Assembly (NCBI GenBank): GCA_020719945.1
Contig: DYPL01000011.1
Location: 16,138-52,281 of the forward strand
Origin: Turneriella parva
Lineage (GTDB): Bacteria; Spirochaetota; Leptospiria; Turneriellales; Turneriellaceae
Length of the DNA: 36,144 bases
Direction of reading: 5' to 3'
Both the position numbers and the translations under genes were made by a program. Shown here piece by piece: positions 6,493 through 14,336 of the stretch (within the stretch, counting starts at the first letter, position 1; every line of letters starts with the position of its first letter). The notes beneath the pieces are model-generated. The model was not told the origin of the DNA and ran no database searches. It saw only the letters and a program-made list of their open reading frames with translations.

Positions 6493-7326
6493 ATGCAAAT
6501 TAACCACAACCTTTCCGCCCTGTTCGTCAATCGCCAGCTCGACCGGGCCCAAGTGGACATGTCCAGGTCCATCGAAAAACTCGCGTCTGGCGAAAAGATT
6601 AACCGCGCAGGAGACGACGCAACCAATCTGGCAGTTTCTGAGAAAATGCGCACGCAGATTCGCGGACTCGCCCAGGCAGAACAAAATGCCTTAAACGGTA
6701 TTTCGTTTATTCAGGTTGCAGAGGGAAATATGGGGCAGGTAAACGATATCCTGCAGAGAATCCGCGAGCTGTCTGTTCAGGCTGCTAACGGCATATACTC
6801 TCAGGCGGACCGTTTACAGATTCAGGTGGAGGTATCTCAGTTAATCGAGGAAGTCGATCGCATTTCCACGACGGCTGAATTCAACCGCATGAAGCTGCTC
6901 ACAGGAGACTTTGCCAGAAATTCTGCCAAGGGCTCCATTTTCTTTCACGTCGGTCCCAACAAGGATCAGAGAATCCGGGCTTTCATTCAAACAATGAATT
7001 CCGGTTCTTTTAACCTCGCAGGGGATATTGCGACAGTGGGAGCGGCTAACCTGATGATAGGGACAGTCGATGACGCAATAGACCATCTCACCCGGCAGCG
7101 CGCCGATTTAGGAGCGTATTACAACCGGATTGAGACGACTGTCGAGGCATTGCGAACCAGTTACGAAAACATGGTCGCAGCAGATTCAAGACTGCGCGAT
7201 ACAGATATGGCGGAAGAATTGCTGGAATTTACGCGCAGCCAAATGCAGATGCAGAGTGGTACGGCGATGCTTGCCCAGGCTAATTTATCCAGCCGGCTGG
7301 TGATTCAGCTGCTCGAAAATGCGTAA
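6493..7326 (+). CDS. flaB: FlaB-type periplasmic flagellar filament core protein (second copy)
   Basis: 277 residues, clearly a paralogue of the upstream flagellin. It starts MQINHNLSALFVNRQLDRA, close to classical spirochaete FlaB N-termini, and ends TAMLAQANLSSRLVIQLLENA. Conserved D1 segments include SGEKINRAGDDATNLAVSEK and [16 protein letters not shown]. It has no variable D2/D3 domain and no signal peptide, because flagellins are exported by the flagellar type III apparatus. The ATG has an excellent AAGGAGG ribosome site. Filaments of spirochaetes often contain several FlaB isoforms, and tandem copies with separate leaders suggest independent tuning. An intrinsic terminator follows at once. 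Confidence 0.96.
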   Translation: MQINHNLSALFVNRQLDRAQVDMSRSIEKLASGEKINRAGDDATNLAVSEKMRTQIRGLAQAEQNALNGISFIQVAEGNMGQVNDILQRIRELSVQAANGIYSQADRLQIQVEVSQLIEEVDRISTTAEFNRMKLLTGDFARNSAKGSIFFHVGPNKDQRIRAFIQTMNSGSFNLAGDIATVGAANLMIGTVDDAIDHLTRQRADLGAYYNRIETTVEALRTSYENMVAADSRLRDTDMAEELLEFTRSQMQMQSGTAMLAQANLSSRLVIQLLENA

Positions 7327-7335
7327 GGCCCATTG

Positions 7336-7358
7336 GCCCCCGAAAGGGGGCTTTTTTT
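7336..7358 (+). terminator. intrinsic terminator after the flagellin pair
   Basis: GCCCCC (7336-7341), loop GAAA, GGGGGC (7346-7351), then seven T (7352-7358). The GNRA-type tetraloop, 6-bp GC stem and T-tract begin 10 bases after the stop of the second flaB. Confidence 0.93.
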
Positions 7359-7591
7359 GTCTCCTAAAACAATTGGTCTTCTATATATTTGACTAAATAG
7401 AATTCCAAAAAAATATATGTTTCAGAGATAAAAATGCTCAGAAAATATTAATTATAAAGAGAATAAATTCGATAAATACTGTGTCGGTAAATGAAATATA
7501 AAATTGTCTGCTGCGCTGAACTTTTAGAGCCCATCGATAGAGTAAAGAGATTGATTCATTGTGAAAATGTAAAAGTATAAAGGAGAAAAAT

Positions 7592-8464
7592 ATGCAATCT
7601 GTCCTGGAAGAATCTGACGATTTATCTGCGTCTATTTGTGTTTCTATGGATTTTATCGTATCGCACGGTACTGTAAACCGTGAGCCATTGCTTTCTCATG
7701 TTCGATGTCCTCGGATTGGCGATTATCTTGCAGAGCATCTTTATGAATCAATCGATTATTCGACAGGAAAAATTACAAAAGAATCTGGAGAGACAATATT
7801 TAAGCTGTTTCCCGGTATAAAGAATTATCTGGAAAAGATTTCGGAATTCCAGTATTATTCTGTCAGCTCAGAATCCTTTCGGATGATTGCTGCATTCAGT
7901 TCCCTTTTACCGGCAGACGCTCGTAAAACATTTACCCTCACCAATACTTCTGGAGCGTTGCGCATAGAGCCAGCGCGCTCCATTAAAAGGGTACTTGTTA
8001 TCACAAACCAAGAGGAATCTCTTCCTCATCTGCAAGATTTTATTCCCGATGTGCCAGGCATGGATAGCATGTTTCAATGGGATCATCTCGCAGCTGGTTT
8101 TACGCAGCGAAAAATGTACTATCTTCTCGAAAAGAAAGAATACGATCTCGTGATATACAGGGGGCATGCCCGTGTTTTAAAAAACAGGATTGCGTGGATT
8201 TTTCCCGATTTTGAGCTGATTCTGCCGCCGGGAATTTTTCCCAATTACATCCATGCCGGCTGTCTGAATAACGGAAGGGGCGAGAACGAATTAAAAGAGT
8301 TGCCGTTTCGGCGGGGCTTTCTTCCCTCTACTTTTATTGAGGATCATGATGACTGGAGATGGATCCAAGATTTTCTTGTGTTTGTAGCATCGGGTAATAC
8401 TTTTCAACAGGCTGCCTTGGAAATGTCTTTTCGTGTTCCACTGCAATACTGGACATATTCATGA
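7592..8464 (+). CDS. unknown protein with a possible caspase-like (CHAT/C25-like) C-terminal domain
   Basis: 290 residues, ATG preceded by AAGGAG at 7580-7585. No signal peptide or membrane helix is seen. The N-terminal 125 residues are unrecognised. The C-terminal half resembles caspase-fold peptidases: a strand ending in YDLVIYRGHA gives a candidate catalytic His192, and a second strand NYIHAGCLNNG gives a candidate Cys224. After these, DDWRWIQDFLVFVASGNTFQQAALE resembles the CHAT ending (W.v.D......f...L..G....eAl). Order and spacing fit the His-Cys dyad of clan CD, but overall similarity is low and this is inference. Its stop overlaps the next start in ATGA, so it is coupled to the EVE-domain gene. 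Confidence 0.6.
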   Translation: MQSVLEESDDLSASICVSMDFIVSHGTVNREPLLSHVRCPRIGDYLAEHLYESIDYSTGKITKESGETIFKLFPGIKNYLEKISEFQYYSVSSESFRMIAAFSSLLPADARKTFTLTNTSGALRIEPARSIKRVLVITNQEESLPHLQDFIPDVPGMDSMFQWDHLAAGFTQRKMYYLLEKKEYDLVIYRGHARVLKNRIAWIFPDFELILPPGIFPNYIHAGCLNNGRGENELKELPFRRGFLPSTFIEDHDDWRWIQDFLVFVASGNTFQQAALEMSFRVPLQYWTYS

Positions 8465-8928
8465 ATTACTGGCTCATTAAAAGCGAACCATCCGTTTTCT
8501 CCTGGAAGGACCTGCTTGCATCGCCGGAACAAATTACGTTCTGGGAAGGCGTGCGCAATTACCAAGCGAGAAATTATTTGAAAACCATGAAAAAAGGGGA
8601 TCTCTGTTTGTTTTACCATAGCAATGCAAATCCTCTGGCCATAGCGGGAATCGCTATTGTCGCAGAAGAGGCAACTCCTGATCCCACCGCTCTGGATTCC
8701 CGCAGCGATTATTTTGATCCCAAAGCTTCTCCGGAAAATCCGCGCTGGTTTGGAGTCAGGGTAAAAGCCCATCGAGAATTCTCGCCTCCTGTGTTGCGCT
8801 CAGAGCTTTCGGACACTCCAGAATTATTTGACATGCTGCTGCTGCAAAAGGGCAGTCGCCTGTCTGTACAGCCCGTAAAAAAAGAACATTACCAGATAAT
8901 TCTGTCGTTATGGGAAAAGGAAAAGTAA
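8461..8928 (+). CDS. EVE domain-containing protein
   Basis: 155 residues. The start MNYWLIKSEPSVFSWKDL and the segments FWEGVRNYQARNYL, GDLCLFYHSN and WFGVRVKAH are hallmarks of the EVE domain (DUF55), a PUA-like fold related to YTH domains. EVE proteins are thought to bind modified bases in RNA or DNA, and the single-domain form is widespread and cytoplasmic. The length matches single-domain members. The start overlaps the upstream stop by 4 bases (ATGA). The stop overlaps the next start by one base, so translation of the three genes is probably coupled. Confidence 0.92.
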   Translation: MNYWLIKSEPSVFSWKDLLASPEQITFWEGVRNYQARNYLKTMKKGDLCLFYHSNANPLAIAGIAIVAEEATPDPTALDSRSDYFDPKASPENPRWFGVRVKAHREFSPPVLRSELSDTPELFDMLLLQKGSRLSVQPVKKEHYQIILSLWEKEK

Positions 8929-9437
8929 TGGCAGGCTTTGATTATTCTATTCATCCGTTCTGGAAATTTCTGAAGGACAATTATTCCTTTGAGGAAACTT
9001 TTCATTTCTTTGGTCCCTACACGGGAGCTTCTGTGCGCGCCCATAGAATGGATGCCGATACGATTCGCGTGGAAATGCCGCTGCTGCTGAACAATCTGAA
9101 TATTGTCGGTACTCATTTTGGCGGCTCCCTCTATTCCATGACCGATCCTTGGTTCATGTTTCTCCTGATGGAAAAGCTTGGCAACGAGTATATTGTGTGG
9201 GATAAAAGTGCCCGCATAGATTTTTTGAGACCTGGTCGCAGCACGGTTAGTGCTGTTTTTTATTTGCCAGACAGCGAAGCGGAACACATTCGCGAGCTGG
9301 TTTCGCTGCATCGCAAAACGATAAAAACCTATATTGCCGATATAATCGATGCGGATGGCAACCTGGTGGCAAAGGTAGAAAAAGAAATTTATATTCGTCG
9401 CGCTTTGGGTTTTTCCAAAGAGGATACTTATAAATAG
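8928..9437 (+). CDS. DUF4442 hot-dog-fold (thioesterase-like) protein
   Basis: 169 residues from the ATG at 8928, which has AAAAGGAAAAG before it and overlaps the upstream TAA by one base. A start six codons earlier is possible but less well placed. The stretches GTHFGGSLYSMTDPWFM and IVWDKSARIDFLRPGR are typical of DUF4442, a hot-dog-fold family related to PaaI-type acyl-CoA thioesterases. The substrate is unknown. It is cytoplasmic, with no signal peptide. It is the last gene of the three-gene plus-strand group and converges on the DUF1564-like gene about 50 bases later. Confidence 0.85.
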   Translation: MAGFDYSIHPFWKFLKDNYSFEETFHFFGPYTGASVRAHRMDADTIRVEMPLLLNNLNIVGTHFGGSLYSMTDPWFMFLLMEKLGNEYIVWDKSARIDFLRPGRSTVSAVFYLPDSEAEHIRELVSLHRKTIKTYIADIIDADGNLVAKVEKEIYIRRALGFSKEDTYK

Positions 9438-9491
9438 CTTGCCGAACCGCTTGTGCAGTTTCACGCTTTCGTCTGACTGTTGAAGGCTCTG

Positions 9492-10085
9492 TCAGTGCAA
9501 AAAGGCATGGCCCGGGGGGAGAGGGCCCTGCCAAAGGCGCTCAAACGGCCAAATTTCATATTTCAGGCGGTACTTTAGCTGGCCAGAGGTATTCCTCATT
9601 GTTTTGCTTTGGTAGATAACAAACACTTTGGGCTTGGGTCTCTTCCGCTGCTCGTAACGCCCCCGCCAGTAGTGCCAATTCACCTGCGACATTCTACTAA
9701 ACCGCACCGACCTTTGCAGCGTGCTCTCCATGAGCTCCGGCATGTAATACCGCATCGCAAACTCCAGCATCCGCGAAACGGACATCCCAGAATGAATGGC
9801 TCGCTGCCAGAGAATAGAGTATAGAACCTTGTCTATGTACCACGAGACTTGGACGTATAGAATCCCTTTGTACTTTTGGTTGTAGCGCCTCGCGGTAGCG
9901 GACTTGAGCTTATTTCCGCGCCAGGCCTGCAGGTAGAGTATGGCCAGCCGGCTCAAGATCTCGGACTCAGCCCAGAAAACGCCGTTTCGCTCTAGGATGA
10001 GCTGCGCTGCCTTGAGCCGCCTTCTGCATCTTGGCGTGAGGGTTATGGACGTAGGGCGGCGTTGGGATTGACGAATGTACTGCAT
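9492..10085 (-). CDS. DUF1564-like protein, function unknown
   Basis: 197 residues, ATG at 10085, very basic and rich in Arg, Tyr and Trp. The central part (RYNQKYKGILYVQVSWYIDKV, then GMSVSRMLEFAMRYYMPELM) resembles DUF1564, a family found in many copies in Leptospira genomes. There a strand-like segment followed by a G.S...LF helix recalls ribbon-helix-helix proteins. Both the family call and any DNA-binding role are inference. It stands alone, transcribed against its neighbours. Homopolymer runs and inverted repeats lie just upstream of it. Confidence 0.6.
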   Translation of the reverse strand: MQYIRQSQRRPTSITLTPRCRRRLKAAQLILERNGVFWAESEILSRLAILYLQAWRGNKLKSATARRYNQKYKGILYVQVSWYIDKVLYSILWQRAIHSGMSVSRMLEFAMRYYMPELMESTLQRSVRFSRMSQVNWHYWRGRYEQRKRPKPKVFVIYQSKTMRNTSGQLKYRLKYEIWPFERLWQGPLPPGHAFLH

Positions 10086-10613
10086 CTTATAGGTATAATG
10101 TGTTTGCTGGAGCGATTCTTTGATTTTTTAGCGTTTTTTTTGGGGGGAGAAACTGAAAAAAATGTTTTTTTTCGTTTATTTGCAAACGCGAAGCGGGGCA
10201 GAGGCGAACTTTACGCCGCTTCGCATTCAGAGCTTTCGGAAGCTCAGTAGAGCAGTCGGCGCGAAGAGGGCATGAGGTAACATAGGCGCTATGCTTCTGC
10301 GCAAGCAGTGTTTAGCTTAGCCCGTTGAATATTTGTTGTGCAAAAAGAGCCAAAAGCGCACAGCATAAAGAATTGTCAATAGAGCGGTTGACACTTTGGC
10401 GACATAATAATTCCTGCCATCTCGATACGGCCTCTTTCTCTCGTTCCATTCGGGGAATCAGCAGCCTAAAAAAAATGTGTCCCAAAAAATGGGATCTGTT
10501 CATGCCGAGGGTTCAGGGTAAACTTCTGTAGGGCACAGCGCCTTCATGACCGTTGCATAAATTCCCTGCAGGAAAAAACTCATGCATATTGTGTAATTGC
10601 CGATGAACAGACT
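10086..10613. other. gene-free stretch with homopolymer runs and small inverted repeats
   Basis: No convincing protein gene is seen on either strand; the short open frames here have unlikely compositions. The left part has runs of T8 (10134-10141), G6 (10142-10147), A7 (10156-10162) and T8 (10165-10172). A plus-strand TATAAT lies at 10094-10099, with TTGACG 20 bases before it, which is longer than optimal spacing. Small hairpins follow at 10188-10307. A dyad TGTCAA-N8-TTGACA occupies 10374-10393 and might be an operator. Nothing clear is seen from 10394 to the rlpA start. Confidence 0.4.
10188..10307 (+). ncRNA. possible structured RNA (weak candidate)
   Basis: Three inverted repeats occur in 120 bases. 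They are a 9-bp GCGAAGCGG/CCGCTTCGC stem (10188-10224), GAGCTT-TCGG-AAGCTC (10230-10245) and TGCTT/AAGCA (10292-10307). There is no T-tract terminator and no recognised RNA family. AGCTCAGTAGAGC at 10241-10253 looks like a tRNA D-arm, but no acceptor stem or T-arm fits. Confidence 0.2.
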
Positions 10614-11519
10614 ATGAAAACAAGAATTTTATTATTATCCGCCATTTTTCTGGCTTCTTGCACAGCACCCCAGAAAAAACAAGAGGCAGCTCTTCTCTCT
10701 GCTCCCGCAGAAACTGATTTTTTTGCGGAAGAGCCTGCGCAGCAAACCGCTGTTGCGGACAGAGCCGTTGAGACTAAAGCTGAAAAGCCCGTTCAGGAAG
10801 ATAAGATTGAATTTTCCGACGTGAATGACGTTTCTATTGGGTATGCTTCTTGGTATGGCCGCGAGCTCCACGGAAAGCCTACGGCCAGCGGGGAAGTCTT
10901 TGACATGAACGACTATACGGCAGCTCATCGGAAGTACCCGATGGGTTCTATTGTTCTTGTAAAGAATCTCGAGAACAATAAAAAGCAACTGGTGCGCATT
11001 AACGATCGCGGGCCTTTTGTAGACGGGCGCGTTATTGACGTATCGTTTGCGGTAGCGCGGGACCTGGGCTTTGCAGAGCAGGGTGTTGTCAAGGTACAGG
11101 TTGAACTGGTAGAAGCCGGCAAAAATGAATTCATGAAAAAATCAGAAGCCACGGTTCCCGTGCAGACAGAACCCGTAAAAACGGAAGAGCCGTTAGACGA
11201 AGAGACTTTGTTCGCTGACGAAGAAGAAATTCTTGAAAGCGAAGGGATCCAGAAGGCGAGCAGCGAATATGTTTATGCGGATGGTTTGTCTCCCGAAGGT
11301 TATACGGTTCAGATTGGCGCCTTCAAAAAGAGAAGTAATGCGGAAAAGTACCGCCGTGATATGCAGGCTCGTTACAACCAGCGCGCCTTTATTGCTTCGC
11401 GCGAAGACTGGCATTTTGTCTGGATTGGTGACTTTGAAACCGTAGAAGATGCACGCGCATTTTATCGCAAGCTTCGGGATGACGGAGTAGACGTAATGTA
11501 CCGGGGGAAAGTATCCTGA
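10614..11519 (+). CDS. rlpA: RlpA-like septal lipoprotein (DPBB + SPOR domains)
   Basis: 301 residues. The N-terminus has a lipobox IFLASC with Cys16 as the lipidation site, so the mature protein is a lipoprotein. A double-psi beta-barrel follows (about residues 75-165: GYASWYGRELHGKPTASGE ... RINDRGPFVDGR ... DVSFAVARDLG). It contains the equivalents of the RlpA catalytic pair, His105 in TAAHRKYP and Asp131 in INDRG. A SPOR domain forms the C-terminus (about 228-301, GYTVQIGAFKKRSNAEKY) and would direct the protein to peptide-free septal peptidoglycan. RlpA proteins are lytic transglycosylases acting on denuded glycan. The acidic linker between the domains is long. The stop overlaps the purM start by one base. 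Confidence 0.93.
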   Translation: MKTRILLLSAIFLASCTAPQKKQEAALLSAPAETDFFAEEPAQQTAVADRAVETKAEKPVQEDKIEFSDVNDVSIGYASWYGRELHGKPTASGEVFDMNDYTAAHRKYPMGSIVLVKNLENNKKQLVRINDRGPFVDGRVIDVSFAVARDLGFAEQGVVKVQVELVEAGKNEFMKKSEATVPVQTEPVKTEEPLDEETLFADEEEILESEGIQKASSEYVYADGLSPEGYTVQIGAFKKRSNAEKYRRDMQARYNQRAFIASREDWHFVWIGDFETVEDARAFYRKLRDDGVDVMYRGKVS

Positions 11520-12544
11520 TGGCGTCTGTTGATTATCGTAGTGCCGGTGTAGACACCGAAAAGGCGGCGTTTCTCATAGGATCTCTTAAAGATGAGATAC
11601 AGAAAACCGCAACCGTTCCCGGCGTAGGGAAATTGGCTGATGGAATTGGCGGCTTTGCGGGTGCTTTTCAGCACGATCAATTGTCGTATGATGTTGTATC
11701 TTCCACGGATGGGGTTGGCACTAAAATTCAACTCCAGAAAAAGTATAACCGCCTGCAGGGAGTGGGTTATGATCTGGTTGCCATGTGTGTGAACGATCTG
11801 TACTGCGCCGGAGCATTGCCCGCTTTTTTTCTCGATTACGTGGCTTGCGGAAAACTGGATGAATCCTGGTATAACCCTGTCGTAACGTCTATAGCACAGG
11901 CTTGTGGTTCTGTTCCCATGGCTCTCATGGGTGGGGAAACGGCCGAGCATCCAGGCGTTATGAAGGATGACGATTTTGACCTGGCAGGTTTTGCAACGGG
12001 TTTTAGAGTCAGAGGAAAAGCATGGCCACGATTGAGTGAAATGAAAGAGGGGCATGTTCTCATTTCGATTCCTTCGTCTGGTCTTCACAGCAATGGTTTC
12101 TCTCTCGTCCGCCGTATTCTTTCGCTGCTGGAAGAACAAGATTCCGGACGGTTTGCGGCTTTAACGGCAGATTCGGATTTCATGGATGCGTTGCTTGCTC
12201 CCACGCGCATATACCGTGGAATAGAAAAATTGTTTGATAATGAAAATATTTTTGGCGCCGCTCATATTACCGGAGGGGGCATTTTTGAAAATGTCCCGCG
12301 CGTTATACCGGAAAACCTGAAGGCTGTTTTTACAGAAGTTCGCGTTCCAGAAAATTCCGTGTACAGCCTGCTGCGCGAATTCACGGATTTGAAAGATCTG
12401 TTTCACACGTTTAATATGGGACATGGAATGATACTGGCAGCCGAAGAGACGGCTTTGCCTTTTGTGCAGACTGTATTTCCCGATGCTTGGGTCAGCGGTA
12501 TTTTGCAGGCCGGGAACCGCAGAATAGAAATACTGGGGATTTAA
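11519..12544 (+). CDS. purM: phosphoribosylformylglycinamidine cyclo-ligase (AIR synthetase)
   Basis: 341 residues, normal length for PurM, which closes FGAM to AIR with ATP in purine synthesis. Signature stretches are VDYRSAGVDTEKA at the N-terminus, SSTDGVGTKIQLQ (ATP-binding motif), CVNDLYCAGALPAFFLDY and LMGGETAEHPGVM. The C-terminal lobe has SGLHSNGFSLVRR and AAHITGGGIFENVPR. The ATG shares one base with the rlpA stop, so it is coupled to that gene. No other pur gene is adjacent, so the pairing with an envelope gene reflects operon packing rather than a pathway. Confidence 0.97.
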   Translation: MASVDYRSAGVDTEKAAFLIGSLKDEIQKTATVPGVGKLADGIGGFAGAFQHDQLSYDVVSSTDGVGTKIQLQKKYNRLQGVGYDLVAMCVNDLYCAGALPAFFLDYVACGKLDESWYNPVVTSIAQACGSVPMALMGGETAEHPGVMKDDDFDLAGFATGFRVRGKAWPRLSEMKEGHVLISIPSSGLHSNGFSLVRRILSLLEEQDSGRFAALTADSDFMDALLAPTRIYRGIEKLFDNENIFGAAHITGGGIFENVPRVIPENLKAVFTEVRVPENSVYSLLREFTDLKDLFHTFNMGHGMILAAEETALPFVQTVFPDAWVSGILQAGNRRIEILGI

Positions 12545-12579
12545 GTTGACAGGCAGGCAGCGGCTTTTAGTTAGAAACG

Positions 12580-12936
12580 ATGGCAGAAAAGAAAACCGGT
12601 TCCTCTCTGGATACAAGACCACTAAAAATTGCTGGAGGAAGGCCCATTAGTGAGGCTTACCTCAATGTATTTTTTAAGGTGTTTTCGGCAGATCAGATTT
12701 ATTTTTTTGAAGCTCTGTATCATGAACTGTCTCCCAAATTGCATGCCATGGGGATGAGCGGGGAACAGTTTATGGAAAAAATCAAGGACGCCTATACACG
12801 CTTTCAGGAGAGCCGCAATATTGATCCTTTTACCCCCATGGATAAAAAGGGACAAAAATACGTTGAAGATTTTTTACGCAAATCGATAGACCAGGTTTAC
12901 GAAATGATCGTCAAAACAGGTAAAGCCAAAGGATAA
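12580..12936 (+). CDS. small conserved-looking protein, function unknown
   Basis: 118 residues, mostly helical and charged, with no signal peptide or membrane helix, so probably cytoplasmic. Distinct stretches are ISEAYLNVFFKVFSADQIYF, LHAMGMSGEQFMEKIKDAY and KYVEDFLRKSIDQVYEMIVK. It starts about 35 bases after purM and ends 3 bases before the next gene, so it is part of the long plus-strand run. The ribosome site is weak. No family was recognised. Confidence 0.75.
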   Translation: MAEKKTGSSLDTRPLKIAGGRPISEAYLNVFFKVFSADQIYFFEALYHELSPKLHAMGMSGEQFMEKIKDAYTRFQESRNIDPFTPMDKKGQKYVEDFLRKSIDQVYEMIVKTGKAKG

Positions 12937-12939
12937 ACA

Positions 12940-13290
12940 ATGAAAAAAACTCTAATAATCACAATTCTGTTCGCCATTTTTGCAGCGGGCATGCAGGCAG
13001 ACGAATACAAGGCCTATCCCAATCCATTCCAGCCAGAAACCACTTTTGTAACGATTGCTCCGGTTTCTGGAAATTTCCCGAATGGGTCTGTCCGCTATAC
13101 TGTATACGATTACAACCGCCGGGAAATTACTTCGGGAGAGGTATTTAATCCAGCCATTGGATTTGAGTGGAATGGCCGGGATGCGCTCGGCAATGTTGTT
13201 TCGCCGGGATTGTACTATATTCGGTTGATTGTATCTGACAGGGATGCTGACACCGTTCGCAGAGAAACTATTAAGGTACTGGTAAAATAA
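12940..13290 (+). CDS. secreted FlgD-Ig-like domain protein
   Basis: 116 residues. A signal peptide (KKTLIITILFAIFAAGMQADE, probably cleaved after AGMQA or AQAD-like positions) is followed directly by YKAYPNPFQPETTFVTI. The YPNPF start, with YTVYDYNRREI, FEWNGRDALGNVVSPGLYYIR and a final KVLVK strand, is the pattern of FlgD-Ig-like domains (about 90 residues). The fold also occurs at the C-termini of type IX secretion cargo. Here it forms the entire mature protein, which is unusual. It lies 2 bases before a PorV/UPF0164-like outer-membrane protein gene, so the two probably work together at the outer membrane or periplasm. The exact role is unknown. Confidence 0.8.
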   Translation: MKKTLIITILFAIFAAGMQADEYKAYPNPFQPETTFVTIAPVSGNFPNGSVRYTVYDYNRREITSGEVFNPAIGFEWNGRDALGNVVSPGLYYIRLIVSDRDADTVRRETIKVLVK

Positions 13291-13292
13291 TC

Positions 13293-14336
13293 ATGAAAAA
13301 GACAGCAATTTTATTTACACTATCCGCATTTTTTACATTTGCTTTTGCGGGCACTACGGCGGGAGCGTTCCTTAAAACAGGCATTGGCGCTAAGGCTGCC
13401 GGTCTTGGTCGCTCTTACTCTGTTTCTGTTTCTGATCCCTCTGCATTGTACTGGAATCCCGCCGGCCTCGCAAAAATAAACGGCGAGCGCAAAGTGGTTA
13501 AGAAGGTAGAGGTAAACGCAGATGATTTTGTCGATGAATTCCAGCGGGAAATAGAAGAATCGATTGGAGAAGACTTTGCCGATATTGAATCCGAAAACCC
13601 GGAAAGCACGGTTGAAGTCATTGAGCGCGGTTTTGAAATGAGACTTTTTACTACGTATTCCATGCTGGCAGGAGAGAGAGATCTTGGAATGGCAGCTCTC
13701 GCATTTACGGGCCCCGGCGGCACATATGGCCTTGGCGTTCTTGGTACGCAGGTGACCGGCATAACCGGTTACGACCAAACGGGAGCAGAGACAGGGGCTC
13801 TCTCTTACAATGCCTACGCAGGCTATCTGGGTTTTGGTTCTGCTCTTCGCGATGGAGGCATTCGGTATGGTTTTTCTTTCATGGGAATGCAGGAAACCAT
13901 TGATACGTCTTCTGTTACCGGAGGTGGGCTCAATGCCGGCATTCAAATTTCTGCCATTCCGTTTGTGTTTCTGGGAGCAAGCGTGCAGAACCTCGCGGGG
14001 ATTGTAGCCGTTCGCTCTGACAACACGGAAAAATACGAAAAACTCGATACAATTCTTAATCTGGGGATGGGGATAGACGTGCCGAATGCAGAAGTCCGCG
14101 TCCACATGGGTGTACAGTCCAACTTTGACGAACCTGAAGATGAGCCCATTCTGCCGAGCGTCGGCGTTTCGCTGGGCATTGCTCCAATGACTTATGTAAT
14201 GGCCGGGATGACCGGTTCGCGCCCATCGGCGGGGCTGGGTTTCAGCAGCCAGTATTTTAAGTTTGCCTATTCCGTGAATACGGATGCCATAGAAGGAGAA
14301 GTCCAGCATATGGCAGAAATCGAATTTGGATTCTGA
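13293..14336 (+). CDS. PorV/UPF0164-like outer-membrane beta-barrel protein
   Basis: 347 residues with an N-terminal signal peptide (MKKTAILFTLSAFFTFAFAG). The mature start, GAFLKTGIGAKAAGLGRSYS followed by DPSALYWNPAGLAK, is the signature of the PorV/PorQ and UPF0164 group of FadL-like barrels found in spirochaetes and Bacteroidota. The remainder shows alternating amphipathic strands (GLGVLGTQVTGITGY, GIRYGFSFMGM) and a terminal aromatic residue, MAEIEFGF, as expected for BAM-dependent barrels. An acidic insert of about 45 residues follows the WNPAG motif and is probably a surface or periplasmic loop. Its last 11 bases overlap folP. Confidence 0.85.
   Translation: MKKTAILFTLSAFFTFAFAGTTAGAFLKTGIGAKAAGLGRSYSVSVSDPSALYWNPAGLAKINGERKVVKKVEVNADDFVDEFQREIEESIGEDFADIESENPESTVEVIERGFEMRLFTTYSMLAGERDLGMAALAFTGPGGTYGLGVLGTQVTGITGYDQTGAETGALSYNAYAGYLGFGSALRDGGIRYGFSFMGMQETIDTSSVTGGGLNAGIQISAIPFVFLGASVQNLAGIVAVRSDNTEKYEKLDTILNLGMGIDVPNAEVRVHMGVQSNFDEPEDEPILPSVGVSLGIAPMTYVMAGMTGSRPSAGLGFSSQYFKFAYSVNTDAIEGEVQHMAEIEFGF

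Noticed and set aside
10230-10260. tRNA-like D-arm (AGCTCAGTAGAGC)
   Set aside because: No acceptor stem, anticodon arm or GGTTCGA T-arm can be fitted around it.
10388-10408. Promoter TTGACA ... CATAAT
   Set aside because: Only 9 bases separate the boxes, far from the required 16-18.
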